Assembly: GCA_024637225.1 (NCBI GenBank)
Contig: JAGXFP010000018.1
Coordinates: 1-64,000, forward strand
DNA from: Desulfobacterales bacterium
GTDB taxonomy: Bacteria > Desulfobacterota > Desulfobulbia > Desulfobulbales > JAGXFP01
DNA: 64,000 nt
Direction of reading: 5' to 3'
Shown here: in pieces, positions 1 through 8,652 of the stretch
Layout of the letters: every line of letters starts with the position of its first letter
How positions within the stretch are numbered: position 1 is the stretch's first letter
Notes under the pieces: generated by a model
Database searches by the model: none
Told to the model about the DNA's origin: nothing
What the model saw: the letters and a program-made list of their open reading frames with translations, nothing else
Position numbers and translations under genes: made by a program

Positions 1-186
1 ACAACACTTGACCAGAAAACTAAAACTGTTACTGAATAATAAAACACTCCTCGCGACCTCACAAATAATCGGTCGGCTTTGCACCGGAACACCGGTCGCC
101 ATCACGTCAGTTCAACCGGTCGGCTTCATCGGAATACGCACTAGGTTACTTGAAGTTGAAATCCCTGAAAAAGTTACCATTTATCC

Positions 187-1554
187 TTAATTGTTGGCCT
201 GTATGGCCTTTATAATATCCTCGGCCTTCTTGATCCACACAAGGTCTTTATCTGATTTGGTTTTTCCGGCTATTTTAATAAACATGTCGAAATGTTTAAT
301 AGCAAATGACGTGTCAGACAGTTCTAGGTACAATAATCCTAAAGCGTAATGTAAATGGTATTTTGTTGGTTTTGCTTCGATATAAGCTTCTGCAAATTCT
401 GTTAGATGGAAGATATCTGTGTCAGATCCTGTTGTGTGTTTGAATGCTCGATTGTAATGCGATATGCTTTTACGTAAATCTCCTTCGTGGGCGTTCAAAA
501 AAGCAAGAGAATAATCTGGATTTGGGTTTAATGGCCATTTCTGTTTACTGTGTTTCATTATATTTTTTGATTTTGTTATTTTCCCTAAGAGCAAGCATGC
601 TATTGCTTTTAATAGATAAGCGTTAATGGTTGGGTTGTTTTTAATGCTGGTGTCCAGCAAAAGCATGAATTCTCCCAGATTTTCATTGTCAAAGTACAAG
701 GAACCATCAACAAAAATATTCCCGATATATATGTCTCTGGCTTGTAGATGATATATTGTCGACAGTTTCAATTTAAGTGCATTGACAAAACGAGACATAC
801 TTTGCCTGTCCTTGCCGACCCATGTTGCGTATGGTTTAAGAGCAATTTCTTCGAAAAACGATTTGCTTGTTTCAAGTTGTCCAAACATTAATAGACATGT
901 GCCAATAATGTACCTAGATATGTCTGCAATGTTTTTGGTTACAAAATCACGTTCAATCATCTCGTTTGATGATTGGTATAAAAAAACACGGTCTAGAAGA
1001 CCGGCTGAGATGTCCTGGTTCATGTCCTCCCCGATCCTTGAACCCGGCGTTATAAAGGTGAAGTTTAACTTATTAGGGAGAAAGCCTTTGTATTCTTTAT
1101 TTTCTATAGGGCCTTTTTCATAGCGACCCCATATTAGCAAAACACATCTGCTCTTAATCCTTATGTTTGTTGCTAACTCTATATCGTTAACTGTTATATG
1201 TTCAGGTAATTTTTTGATGTTGATAAGATTTCCAGCTTTGTGATTTTTTAATAAGCTAGAAACTTCATCAAACAATGTATCTAATTCTTCTTTGATTTCG
1301 TCCTTGGAATGTGCAGCGAAGAGTATGCCTATTTCAGTAGGTTTGAATTTGGGAAGTCGGCGCATCAAGAGCCAGCCAGCAACTATAACAATTAGTTCTG
1401 TTAAATATAATGTTGAAAGCCATCCATGCGGCAAGTTGTTTTGTGCAACAAGACTCGTTATTCCCACACAAAAAATAATAGCGACAAAGAGCCCATCAAT
1501 ATAATAAGCCCTTTTTTTTAGAAAATTGATTGTCGCGATATAGTCTTTCATCAC
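187..1554 (-). CDS. Two-TM membrane protein with TPR-like C-terminal half, function unknown
   Basis: The 455-residue product opens with two hydrophobic helices (about residues 18-38 and 44-64). A long soluble region follows, with helix-turn-helix pairs resembling tetratricopeptide repeats from about residue 200 to the end (for example the segment LHYALGLLYLELSDTSFAIK). This suggests a membrane-anchored protein with a cytoplasmic protein-binding domain. No catalytic motif is visible. Base composition is clearly more AT-rich than the genes from 2.4 kb onward, which suggests acquired DNA. It stands alone at the window edge with no operon partner in view. The family was not recognised; the TPR call rests on helix periodicity only. 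Confidence 0.6.
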   Translation of the reverse strand: MMKDYIATINFLKKRAYYIDGLFVAIIFCVGITSLVAQNNLPHGWLSTLYLTELIVIVAGWLLMRRLPKFKPTEIGILFAAHSKDEIKEELDTLFDEVSSLLKNHKAGNLINIKKLPEHITVNDIELATNIRIKSRCVLLIWGRYEKGPIENKEYKGFLPNKLNFTFITPGSRIGEDMNQDISAGLLDRVFLYQSSNEMIERDFVTKNIADISRYIIGTCLLMFGQLETSKSFFEEIALKPYATWVGKDRQSMSRFVNALKLKLSTIYHLQARDIYIGNIFVDGSLYFDNENLGEFMLLLDTSIKNNPTINAYLLKAIACLLLGKITKSKNIMKHSKQKWPLNPNPDYSLAFLNAHEGDLRKSISHYNRAFKHTTGSDTDIFHLTEFAEAYIEAKPTKYHLHYALGLLYLELSDTSFAIKHFDMFIKIAGKTKSDKDLVWIKKAEDIIKAIQANN

Positions 1555-2324
1555 CGGCCCCAGGTGTTTGGTGTTAGCGCTGTCAGAATGTTAGGTAGAA
1601 ATCATACTGTCTCCACAATCCAGCCAACTGTCAGTCGTATCGACCTTCATCACCAGTGGCGCCAATGAACTTGCCGCGTCAGCGCCGCCAACGCCCACGC
1701 CATCTGGTGCATGATTTTGTTGGACGAAGCCGCTAACACGGAGAAAACTTTTCTCGCCTTCCTGGCAAAAAATATTTCATAGAAATTGAGCCTCCTGTCC
1801 GAAAACGGATTCGGTTGTAAAGTGCTGTTTTCCCTTTCCATCACTTAACAATCAGGAGGACTCAATGGAAGAGGCAAAGGGGACGTTGGTACAAAAGCAA
1901 CTTGTGGCCCCCCTTATGTCCATCTATCGAATAGCGTTTTATCATTCGTCCCGCCGGGAATAATCCTCGTAAAGCGGGACTGCTTAACTCTTCCAAGCGG
2001 CAGTGGTCGTGCAACAACTTAGCGGGATGATTGATATAATGTTGTTGGACTGAGCCGTTCGCGCCTCGGTGGTCCAAGCCCGTCCTTCTATGGGGATTGT
2101 ATAGCCTGCTTTATCCCCTGCAAGCATGGAAGGTTAGGCTTGTCGGATTATTTCTAACAAAAGTCTGGTCGTTTAGCAAGGAATGGCTCATTTTGGGGGA
2201 GGTAACGGGGGAGTTATCTATTTTTCTATTACCCTCATGATTTTCTTCATATACGGCTGGTTGGCGTCTTTCCCTTCAACCCTCCGTGCTTACTTTCCTT
2301 CGTGGGCGACTTATCCGAGCCGAT
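1555..2324. other. Gene-poor stretch
   Basis: About 770 bases with only short open frames on both strands and mixed base composition. One 32-codon frame with a good ribosome-binding site lies inside it (listed separately). No tRNA, transposase domain or terminal repeats were recognised. It could be eroded mobile DNA between the AT-rich gene to the left and the GC-rich operon to the right, but nothing readable proves that. Confidence 0.4.
1865..1963 (+). CDS. Possible 32-residue peptide
   Basis: An ATG sits seven bases after an AGGAGG ribosome-binding site (around 1854-1859) and opens a 32-codon frame ending in TAA. The peptide has no recognisable motif. It may be a real small protein, or the surviving 5' end of a decayed gene. 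The only support is the strong ribosome-binding site. Confidence 0.2.
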   Translation: MEEAKGTLVQKQLVAPLMSIYRIAFYHSSRRE

Positions 2325-2361
2325 AAAAAAAGGGGGCTGCCTCGCTTGGCAGCCCCCTTTT
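2325..2361 (-). terminator. Rho-independent terminator of the Usp/TauE operon
   Basis: A perfect 10-bp GC-rich stem (2332-2341 with 2348-2357) encloses a 6-base loop. On the minus strand it is followed by seven T residues (complement of 2325-2331). It lies about 90 bases downstream of the tandem UspA gene, the last gene of the minus-strand operon. Confidence 0.85.
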
Positions 2362-2450
2362 CAGGTAAGCTATTCCGGCCTGGCCGGTATTTCACTCCTC
2401 ACTCCTCACTCCTCACTTCCGCCTTCTGGATTGACAAAAATCGCGGCTGG

Positions 2451-3317
2451 TCAGGAATGGACCACGAGCACCGGGCAGTTGGCGTAGCCGATAGTTCTCT
2501 GGGTTACACTGCCCATCAGCAGACGTCTGATCCCTGTTTTGCCGTGGGTACTCATGACAATCGCCGTCACCCCCAGCTCATCGGCCAACTTTGTAATGGC
2601 GGCATGGGGCTCACCCCGTCTGACGAAGGTTTCGGCCTGCATATCCAGCCTCGCCGCATGTTCCTTGAAGTCATCCGCGATATCTTGCGCCTTCTTCTCA
2701 ACTTCCCGGGCAGCGGCCTGGGAAAAAGTGACGAACTCGTTATCGACATCGGTCCGGGCCACCGCGATCACCGCCAGCCGGGCGGAACGGTTTTGCCCTA
2801 TCCGCAGGGCCTCATGGCAGGCGCTGTCACTGTTGGCGGATCCATCCGTAGCCAGCAGAATGGATCCCCAGGCGCCGTCCCAGGTGAACTTTTCCGGGAC
2901 CACCAGAACCTTGCGGTCCGTATGACCGATAACCCGCGCCGTAACGCTGCCCATCAGGTCGCGCTCCAGATGGCTGATTCCCTGGCGGCCCATGACAATC
3001 AAGTCGCAATTTTCATCATGGGCGATGGCGGAGATCCGTTCATAAGGCTCGCCCTGAACAAGATTGGTCAGGATGTGCACCCCTTCCTTGTCGACAATGG
3101 AGCCGGCCTCGGCCAGAAGCTCCTCGCCATGTCCTTCGATGGTTTTTTTGATATTGGCGACCCCTACCAGTTCGAGATCGCCGAGATATGGGGGCACCAC
3201 CGCCAGCACCTTGATCCAGCTGTTATACTGCCTGGCCAGCCTGGCGGACACAACCAGGGCGTTCCTGGCGGTATCCGAGCCGTCGTAGGCCACCAGAATT
3301 TTTTTGTATTTACCCAT
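2451..3317 (-). CDS. Tandem universal stress protein (two UspA domains)
   Basis: Two consecutive UspA domains, each starting with the typical strand (KKILVAYDGS; then GSILLATDGS) and each ending in the nucleotide-loop pattern GxxG-9-GS/T (GRQGISHLERDLMGSVT; STHGKTGIRRLLMGSVT). Usp proteins of this G-2x-G-9x-G(S/T) type usually bind ATP and act in stress survival in the cytoplasm. The start at 3317 (MGKYKKI) is preferred over an upstream ATG at 3350 because GGAG lies seven bases before it. It overlaps the end of the TauE-type gene by 8 bases, so the two are translationally coupled. It is the last gene of a five-gene operon that ends at the terminator near 2340. The ligand and the exact role in the operon are not known. 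Confidence 0.9.
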   Translation of the reverse strand: MGKYKKILVAYDGSDTARNALVVSARLARQYNSWIKVLAVVPPYLGDLELVGVANIKKTIEGHGEELLAEAGSIVDKEGVHILTNLVQGEPYERISAIAHDENCDLIVMGRQGISHLERDLMGSVTARVIGHTDRKVLVVPEKFTWDGAWGSILLATDGSANSDSACHEALRIGQNRSARLAVIAVARTDVDNEFVTFSQAAAREVEKKAQDIADDFKEHAARLDMQAETFVRRGEPHAAITKLADELGVTAIVMSTHGKTGIRRLLMGSVTQRTIGYANCPVLVVHS

Positions 3318-4644
3318 GGACGGTCTCCAACCCGCTTTTTCTCTCTTCACGCCGGGCGATAATCATTCCCTTTATCATGAAATAGGTAATGAGCCCGCCA
3401 GCCGAGCCAAGAGCCGCCAACAACGCCCAGAAACTTACCGAATTCAACACCGCGGTAACCTGAGGGTCAAGTGCCTCCAAGGCCCCGACATCGGCCAGAT
3501 AGCCCGGAACCTTGGCGCCACGGCTGACCGCAACGATCAACATAACCGCGGCCATGACGATCTTAATGATATGATCCTTGACATAGGTGGTTCCCAGGGC
3601 GCCGAGCTGGACGCCGATCAATGAGCCGGAGAGGATCAGCAGGGTCATCCTGATATCGACCAGGCCGGCGAGGGCCCACTGAGTGGAACCGTAAGCGCCC
3701 ATGATAAAGGCGATCACGAGTTCGGTAGCGCTGGCGATGGTCGCCGTCGCGCCGATTACATAGATCATCCCCGGAACCCCGATAAAACCGCCGACTGCAA
3801 TCGTTGCCGCCAGCATCCCGGTCAGCAGGCCAACCGGAATTGTGACCCAGGCGGAAATTCTCACCTTGGCAACCTTGAAATTCATCATTGGCGGAATATT
3901 GAGCTTCATCAGGGCCAGGGCCAGTTTGGGGACCTTGGTTTCTCCGTCGCCCTTGCTCATTTTATAGGCATCACGGGCAATGACCCCGCCGACCACCACC
4001 AAAACCCCGACAAAAACCGCGCTGACATAGAGATTCGAGCCGGCATTACCCCAGTTTTCCAGGATGACCTTCTGAATCCGGATCCCGATCTCCACCCCGA
4101 TAATGGCGGTAACCGCCATGACCAGGCCGAGCTTTATATCAACCTGTCCATACTTGTAGCGCTTGAACGCTCCGACCATGGCCTTGGGAAACTTGTGACA
4201 CATATTGCTGGCCACGGCGATCGCGCCGGGCGCCCCCAGCGACATCATTGCCGGGGTCATCACAAAAGCGCCGCCGGAGCCGATAAAGCCGCTTAACAGG
4301 CCACCGATCAGACCGATCATGATCAGGGCCAAAATCTTTTTGGCCGGCAAATCCATAAACATAATCGAGATGTCGCCGATGACATTGTCACCGGCATGGG
4401 TGTCGAGGGACACCATCACCTTTTTATTGAGCCTGATATCCTCGGCGCTCATATTCTCATTAAAATGAAGGGTGGTCAAGGCGGCACTGCCGCCTTTATC
4501 GAACTGCACCGTTCGCGCCGCTTCATCCACTTCGATAAAATAGCCCTTGAGCAGGTCCTTGGGCGGCGGCCCCCCCGCCATGGCGGTAGCGGCCATGCCC
4601 AGAGCCAGGGATAAGGTAAAAAATAATGTGATTATTCGTTTCAT
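3310..4644 (-). CDS. TauE/SafE (YfcA-type) anion exporter with a periplasmic N-terminal domain
   Basis: The 444-residue protein has a signal-peptide-like N-terminus (residues 1-23). A short soluble beta-rich domain follows (about 25-95, with segments such as GYFIEVDEAARTVQFDKGG), then eight or so membrane helices of the TauE/SafE fold. The family's glycine-rich repeats are present (GGLLSGFIGSGGAFVMTPAM; LLTGMLAATIAVGGFIGVPG). Family members export sulfite, sulfoacetate or related organosulfur anions; the substrate here cannot be read from sequence. The extra N-terminal domain is unusual for the short YfcA form. It sits between a small membrane protein and a tandem Usp gene in an operon behind a sigma-54 promoter. 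In a sulfur-metabolising host, sulfite or another oxyanion is a reasonable guess, no more. Confidence 0.88.
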   Translation of the reverse strand: MKRIITLFFTLSLALGMAATAMAGGPPPKDLLKGYFIEVDEAARTVQFDKGGSAALTTLHFNENMSAEDIRLNKKVMVSLDTHAGDNVIGDISIMFMDLPAKKILALIMIGLIGGLLSGFIGSGGAFVMTPAMMSLGAPGAIAVASNMCHKFPKAMVGAFKRYKYGQVDIKLGLVMAVTAIIGVEIGIRIQKVILENWGNAGSNLYVSAVFVGVLVVVGGVIARDAYKMSKGDGETKVPKLALALMKLNIPPMMNFKVAKVRISAWVTIPVGLLTGMLAATIAVGGFIGVPGMIYVIGATATIASATELVIAFIMGAYGSTQWALAGLVDIRMTLLILSGSLIGVQLGALGTTYVKDHIIKIVMAAVMLIVAVSRGAKVPGYLADVGALEALDPQVTAVLNSVSFWALLAALGSAGGLITYFMIKGMIIARREERKSGLETVHG

Positions 4645-4674
4645 GCTGTTTTCCTCGCAGATAAAGGTATGATT

Positions 4675-4950
4675 TTATTTTTTAGCGACAATTCCCAAAA
4701 CGGATAAAATGTTGCTGGCAAAGGCCCCATGGATGAAGGAAAACATAAAGGCGGCCAGGATCGGAAGAGCCGCATACCATCCTCCCCTGGTAGTCGATTC
4801 GGTAATGATCCCCTGATTTGTCATCAGCAGGTAATACATGGTTAAAGAGATGGCGCCGAAAAGCAGCATTCCCACAACCGGTTTCTTTTCTCCTCCGGCA
4901 GAGCCCTTTGCCGGGCTCTTCGTCTGATTTTTCTGGTTGATGCTTGTCAT
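4675..4950 (-). CDS. Small two-TM membrane protein of the TauE operon
   Basis: A 91-residue protein beginning MTSINQKNQ. The start at 4950 is chosen over 4989 because GGAG lies at a good distance upstream and the longer form adds only a poorly conserved-looking leader. The first 25 residues are polar and lysine-rich; two membrane helices follow at about 27-45 and 59-85. It lies 30 bases upstream of the TauE-type transporter start, so the two are very probably co-transcribed, and it may be an accessory subunit. The family was not recognised. Confidence 0.75.
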   Translation of the reverse strand: MTSINQKNQTKSPAKGSAGGEKKPVVGMLLFGAISLTMYYLLMTNQGIITESTTRGGWYAALPILAAFMFSFIHGAFASNILSVLGIVAKK

Positions 4951-5111
4951 AATGTTTTCTCCTTCCCTGAAATTAACTTGAATAACCAATAAGTTTTATT
5001 TGAATATCGACGTAGAAGCCTGATCTGACGAAACAGGCTCTTGCTTTTTTATCGGGCTCCAGGCAAAACCCGCCCGGCGGATCCCGCCGCTACTTCCGGG
5101 TATTGCCGGGA

Positions 5112-5387
5112 TCAGGCATAAATCTCGTCCACCGGCCCGACCTCGTCGCGAACCCGCCCGGAATTCAAGAGACCCTCATCCTTAACCACGGTGGCCGGGG
5201 CAGCATTAATCCTGTCGCCGCAGAGAGTCGATCTTTCGAAAAAGACATACCAGTCGATGCGGCTGCTTTCTCCCCTCCGCGCCGCTCCGGTACGCCGGAA
5301 GCGGGCCATGAAATTCACCAGGCCCGTAAGCAGATGGATGCCTGCAATTGCCAGAACGGCTGTCATAAAAATGATTTCGTATCGCAT
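5112..5387 (-). CDS. Small single-TM protein of the TauE operon
   Basis: A 91-residue protein with one N-terminal hydrophobic helix (about residues 5-27). A basic segment (RFRRTGAARRGESSR) and a polar tail follow. It is 35 bases downstream of the Usp-like gene on the same strand and shares the sigma-54 promoter near 6050. No domain is recognised. It could be a membrane anchor or adaptor for the neighbouring Usp proteins; this is inference from position only. Confidence 0.6.
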   Translation of the reverse strand: MRYEIIFMTAVLAIAGIHLLTGLVNFMARFRRTGAARRGESSRIDWYVFFERSTLCGDRINAAPATVVKDEGLLNSGRVRDEVGPVDEIYA

Positions 5388-5422
5388 TGTTTGTCGTTAC
5401 CTCTCCTGTTGATTTTTCTTCC

Positions 5423-5977
5423 CTAGAATTTCGAGCCGGGTGTATCGATCACCGGCAGTTGAATGCGCCCGCCATGCTCTTCCGCCACCGCATGATCCGG
5501 TTCGGAGAGCACGAAGCGGATCCCGACAATTTCCCTGACCACCCGGTCGACAATCTTTTCCCTGGGGCCAACCTTGACAAGCTGATGGAATTTGACTCCA
5601 CCGGAAGCGGCCTTATCGGCAAAGCCGTCCCCTCCCAACTCTGCCCGTTGCAGAAAATGGTCCTTCCCCCCTTCCGCGGAACCGCTTTCCCTATGCTTGC
5701 CGCCGGCAAAGACACTTAAGGCCACAATTTCGCAATCAAGCCGCTGGCCCATCTTTATGGCATAGTCCGCAAGCTTTGCAGAGAAGGCGCCGTCCCCCAC
5801 CACAAGTATTTTCGCAGTCGCGTCGCGCTGTTCCATAATTCTCGCCAGTTTCCGGGAGGCCTCCGACGGGGCGCCGGCGGCCATTTCCCCCGAACCGATC
5901 ACTTCCGGCCTGACTTTGGCGACGTGAATCTCTTCGGTTTCCTTCTGGATAATTTTCAGCCATTTGGGGTAAGACAT
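5423..5977 (-). CDS. Divergent universal-stress-protein-like protein
   Basis: A 184-residue soluble protein. From about residue 55 it shows a Usp/Rossmann-like beginning (AKILVVGDGAFSAKLADYAI, then CEIVALSVF). The second half (KFHQLVKVGPREKIVDRVV, then IRFVLSEPDHAV) follows the Usp strand order, but the terminal ATP-loop GxxG pattern is missing. It is therefore probably a non-ATP-binding Usp relative, a type seen beside TauE genes in sulfate reducers. The start is supported by GAGGAG eight bases upstream. It is the first gene of the minus-strand operon, with a leader of about 55 bases from the sigma-54 promoter. Confidence 0.65.
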   Translation of the reverse strand: MSYPKWLKIIQKETEEIHVAKVRPEVIGSGEMAAGAPSEASRKLARIMEQRDATAKILVVGDGAFSAKLADYAIKMGQRLDCEIVALSVFAGGKHRESGSAEGGKDHFLQRAELGGDGFADKAASGGVKFHQLVKVGPREKIVDRVVREIVGIRFVLSEPDHAVAEEHGGRIQLPVIDTPGSKF

Positions 5978-6045
5978 GCCATTTCTCCTCGCTCCTCTCG
6001 TTTAAGTTGATCGGTAAAAGAGACATGCGGTATGCCTTGCCATTT

Positions 6046-6061
6046 TGCAACCGCCGTGCCA
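6046..6061 (-). promoter_or_regulatory. Sigma-54 promoter for the Usp/TauE operon
   Basis: Read on the minus strand the sequence is TGGCACGGCGGTTGCA. It matches the sigma-54 consensus TGGCACG-N4-TTGCA at every defined base, with correct spacing between the -24 GG and -12 GC. Transcription would start near 6034 and leave a leader of about 57 bases before the Usp-like gene at 5977. A sigma-54 activator gene (8653-10068) is close by on the other strand. Confidence 0.85.
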
Positions 6062-6816
6062 GAAGGGGCTTTTAGACATAAAGACCTTTGTTATCAGCTG
6101 GTTAGCTGGTAATTCCCTCCCGGAAAGCCCCATTGCCGGGACCGGATTTTCCAGCCGGAGCCGCCCGGACCGTTACATCTTGCAACGTCCGGACAACCGG
6201 TGTGTTTTTCTTCTTGTTATATCGGCAACTTAGAGAGGGGAAACCAAACCGCGGCGAAACGGTGCCATGAATCTGGCGGCAGGGAGATAAAGGGATGGGT
6301 GTGGCGCCCTATTAAAGGCGGGGCGCGGCTTCGTCGGGTAAAAAGGGGAGAATATCAAGGAGGCGGGATCGTTGTAAATTGCCCGAACGCGGCGTGTTAC
6401 AAAATGAAAGGCTGCTGCAAAATGCAACGGCGGCGGGAAGGCGGTTCAGATCAATCCCGCCTTTCGCTGGAATCCTGAGACAAAGCCGGAAATGATTATG
6501 GCCGGCTGGCCCTGACATCCCGCTTGAAACCGGCCGAATCTCGCCGTAGAAGCAGCTTCCGCGCGAATGCCCGCGGCTCGATGAAATAAGGAGTTGTTTG
6601 GAATTTCGCGGCTGAAGAGGCTCCCACCCCGGATCTTTCGAATCCGGGGGGCCCCGCGCCAGGGCGGAGAAACCGGGGCGGCTGCCCCATAAACGGCGAA
6701 TGAATTCCCCCCCGGTCCGCCAAGATAAATATAGTGCCGCGCCTACCGGATTTACCGGGGATCCAGGTTCGAAATGGCGGGCTAATTATACCCCGATAGG
6801 GTTTATCGTGTTATAA
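6062..6816. other. Long divergent intergenic region between the sigma-54 operon and the kinase
   Basis: About 750 bases between two oppositely directed sigma-54 promoters. Open frames on both strands are short, lack ribosome-binding sites and look random. The region is long enough to hold enhancer sites for a bound activator, but I could not identify a convincing repeated dyad by eye. Confidence 0.4.
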
Positions 6817-6832
6817 TGGCCTGCAAATTGCT
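6817..6832 (+). promoter_or_regulatory. Sigma-54 promoter for the sensor kinase gene
   Basis: TGGCCTGCAAATTGCT matches the sigma-54 pattern (TGGC, G at position 7, TTGCW at 12-16) with two mismatches in the less conserved AC of the -24 box. Transcription would start near 6843, about 80 bases before the kinase ATG. A TATAAT hexamer (6812-6817) overlaps the left end but lacks a good -35 partner. Confidence 0.65.
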
Positions 6833-6921
6833 TATCCTACAGACGAACTCAATTCTCCAGTCATATCGATATTCAACCGCTCTTTGATCCTAAGGGCGTA
6901 AACGGGTCAGATTTTTTTACT

Positions 6922-8364
6922 ATGAAGTTTACTCCAACCCTCAGAAACAAGCTGGTCGTCCTGCAGGTCGTTCGGCTATTCATGATCAGTTCGCTCTGCG
7001 TCCTTCTTCTGAACGGCTATCAGAAGATCAGTTCGCACTTTCTCCTCTTGAGCCACGCCAACGGTCTCGGAGAGATCGTTCTCCAGATCAGGCAACTTGA
7101 AGAAAGCTTTCTATTAAAGGAGGCGGTCGACTTCCATAAATACCTGGATTCCATCGACCTGGCCAAGTCCAAGCTGGAGAACCTCAAGGATGAGCGGCGC
7201 CGGGCGAAATCGAAAATCCTGATCCAGGATATGATCCAGGAACTGGAAATATACGGTGAAGATCTGGGGATCCTCAAAGCCACCCTGGAGGATGGCAGTT
7301 CATCGCCAAAAATCTTTGACGACGTCAAGATAAGGGGCGAGCACTTGAGTCTCTCCATGAACTCCCTGGTCAATGCGGAACAAAATTACGTCGAGAGAGT
7401 GATCCGCCGCTTTGCCTGGCTGCTGATTACGATCATCGTCATCGCGACCCTGATGGCGCTGGTTACTTCAATCTGGCTCTGGCGGAAACTGTTTCTGCCC
7501 CTGCGCGCCATTGCTGAAGCAACCAATGATATTGCTCAAAACAACTTTGCCCCCTTTAAGGTAGGCAAGGCGGACGATGAAATTAATAATGTCTTCAAAG
7601 CGATCAACAATATGTCGGTCGAACTGGAGAGACAGCGGGAAAGCCTGGTCGAAGCGCAAAAACTCTCCTCCCTGGGAACCCTGGCGGCCGGAACCGCCCA
7701 CCAGCTCAACAACCCGCTAAGCAATATTTCGACATCCTGCCAGATTGCCATCGAAGAGATGGAGAACATCGCCGGCTCGCAATTCATCAAGGATTTACTG
7801 AAGGATATTGAGCAGGAAGTGCAACGGGCCGGAGATACTGTGAAAGGGCTTCTCGAGTTTTCCCGGACCCACCAGTTCACCTTGAAGCCGGTTGAACTTA
7901 AGGAGGTTACCAATAAAGTGCTGCGCCTGATTGCCGGCGAGATTCCTGCCGGCATCGCGGTCGAACAGGACATTCCACCGCAAATCACCCTGCTGCTGGA
8001 TTCCCAGAAAATGACCGAGGCCCTGCTCAATTTAGTGACCAACGGCATCCAGGCCATCGCCAAGCGTCCGGGCCATGTCTTGATCTCCGCCCACGGAGAA
8101 CCGGAAAAAGGACATGTCTTCATTAAGATAAAAGACAACGGCAAAGGAATTGCACCGGAAAACCTGCGCAGTATTTTCGACCCCTTCTTCAGTACGAAAA
8201 ACTCCAGGGAAGGCACCGGCCTCGGGCTTTCGGTCGCCTATGGGATTATCAAAAAACATCATGGCTCGATCACGGTTGAGAGTGAAATTGGCTCCGGCAC
8301 CGAATTCATCATCACTCTTCCCTGGCCCGAAGAGCTGCAAAATTTTCAAAATACTAATCCGTGA
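6922..8364 (+). CDS. Membrane sensor histidine kinase (NtrB-like partner of a sigma-54 activator)
   Basis: The 480-residue protein has a membrane helix at about 12-31, a mostly helical periplasmic domain (about 33-163), a second helix at 165-187 and a HAMP linker (188-240). The HisKA H-box AAGTAHQLNNPLSN carries phosphorylated His260, and the HATPase_c domain has N box (NLVTNGIQAI), G1 (DNGKGI) and G2 (GTGLGLSV). It should autophosphorylate at the inner membrane and pass phosphate to the response regulator encoded 288 bases downstream. The periplasmic domain resembles a four-helix sensor; the ligand is unknown. The sigma-54 promoter 90 bases upstream suggests the regulator activates its own kinase gene. 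Confidence 0.92.
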   Translation: MKFTPTLRNKLVVLQVVRLFMISSLCVLLLNGYQKISSHFLLLSHANGLGEIVLQIRQLEESFLLKEAVDFHKYLDSIDLAKSKLENLKDERRRAKSKILIQDMIQELEIYGEDLGILKATLEDGSSSPKIFDDVKIRGEHLSLSMNSLVNAEQNYVERVIRRFAWLLITIIVIATLMALVTSIWLWRKLFLPLRAIAEATNDIAQNNFAPFKVGKADDEINNVFKAINNMSVELERQRESLVEAQKLSSLGTLAAGTAHQLNNPLSNISTSCQIAIEEMENIAGSQFIKDLLKDIEQEVQRAGDTVKGLLEFSRTHQFTLKPVELKEVTNKVLRLIAGEIPAGIAVEQDIPPQITLLLDSQKMTEALLNLVTNGIQAIAKRPGHVLISAHGEPEKGHVFIKIKDNGKGIAPENLRSIFDPFFSTKNSREGTGLGLSVAYGIIKKHHGSITVESEIGSGTEFIITLPWPEELQNFQNTNP

Positions 8365-8476
8365 AGGCCCCCCGAAAGGCGGCGAGAACAAGTTCGCCAT
8401 CGCGGCCACGCCCGGACGGGCAGGCAATTACCGGCTGACCAGGACAGAACGCCCGGCAGCCGGCCCGGATTCGGAT

Positions 8477-8624
8477 AGTAACCGTTCACCGGGTGGTCGC
8501 CAAAGTACCCGGACTGTAAGCGTTCAGCAGTGGTGCGGACTTGGACAAGCGAACCGGCACCGCGTACCTCGTGTACTTAAGCCGGGCCGATCGTCCGAAG
8601 ATGTGGGGCTGCTGAACGGTTACT
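8477..8624. repeat. Inverted-repeat element between kinase and regulator genes
   Basis: The 12-bp arms AGTAACCGTTCA (8477-8488) and its exact complement (8613-8624) bound about 148 bases. A nested second pair, GTTCAGCAG (8519-8527) and CTGCTGAAC (8608-8616), overlaps the right arm. The element fills most of the gap between two genes expected to be co-transcribed. It could be a miniature transposable element or a structured RNA; no coding frame lies in it. Confidence 0.5.
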
Positions 8625-8652
8625 TCGGATAAAACCTTGAGAGTATCTGATA

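Noticed and set aside
8-190. 60-codon plus-strand open frame at the window edge
   Set aside because: No ribosome-binding site, no recognisable motif, and it ends against the AT-rich minus-strand gene; not supportable as a gene.
1650-1844. 64-codon minus-strand frame as a transposase remnant
   Set aside because: I could not match any stretch to a transposase family, and no terminal repeats were found.
2286-3362. 358-codon plus-strand frame opposite the tandem UspA gene
   Set aside because: It is a shadow of the UspA gene: the antisense frame is long because of GC-rich third positions, and its product has no fold-like pattern.
6812-6817. TATAAT hexamer as a sigma-70 promoter for the sensor kinase
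   Set aside because: No acceptable -35 hexamer 16-18 bases upstream; the overlapping sigma-54 motif is the better explanation.
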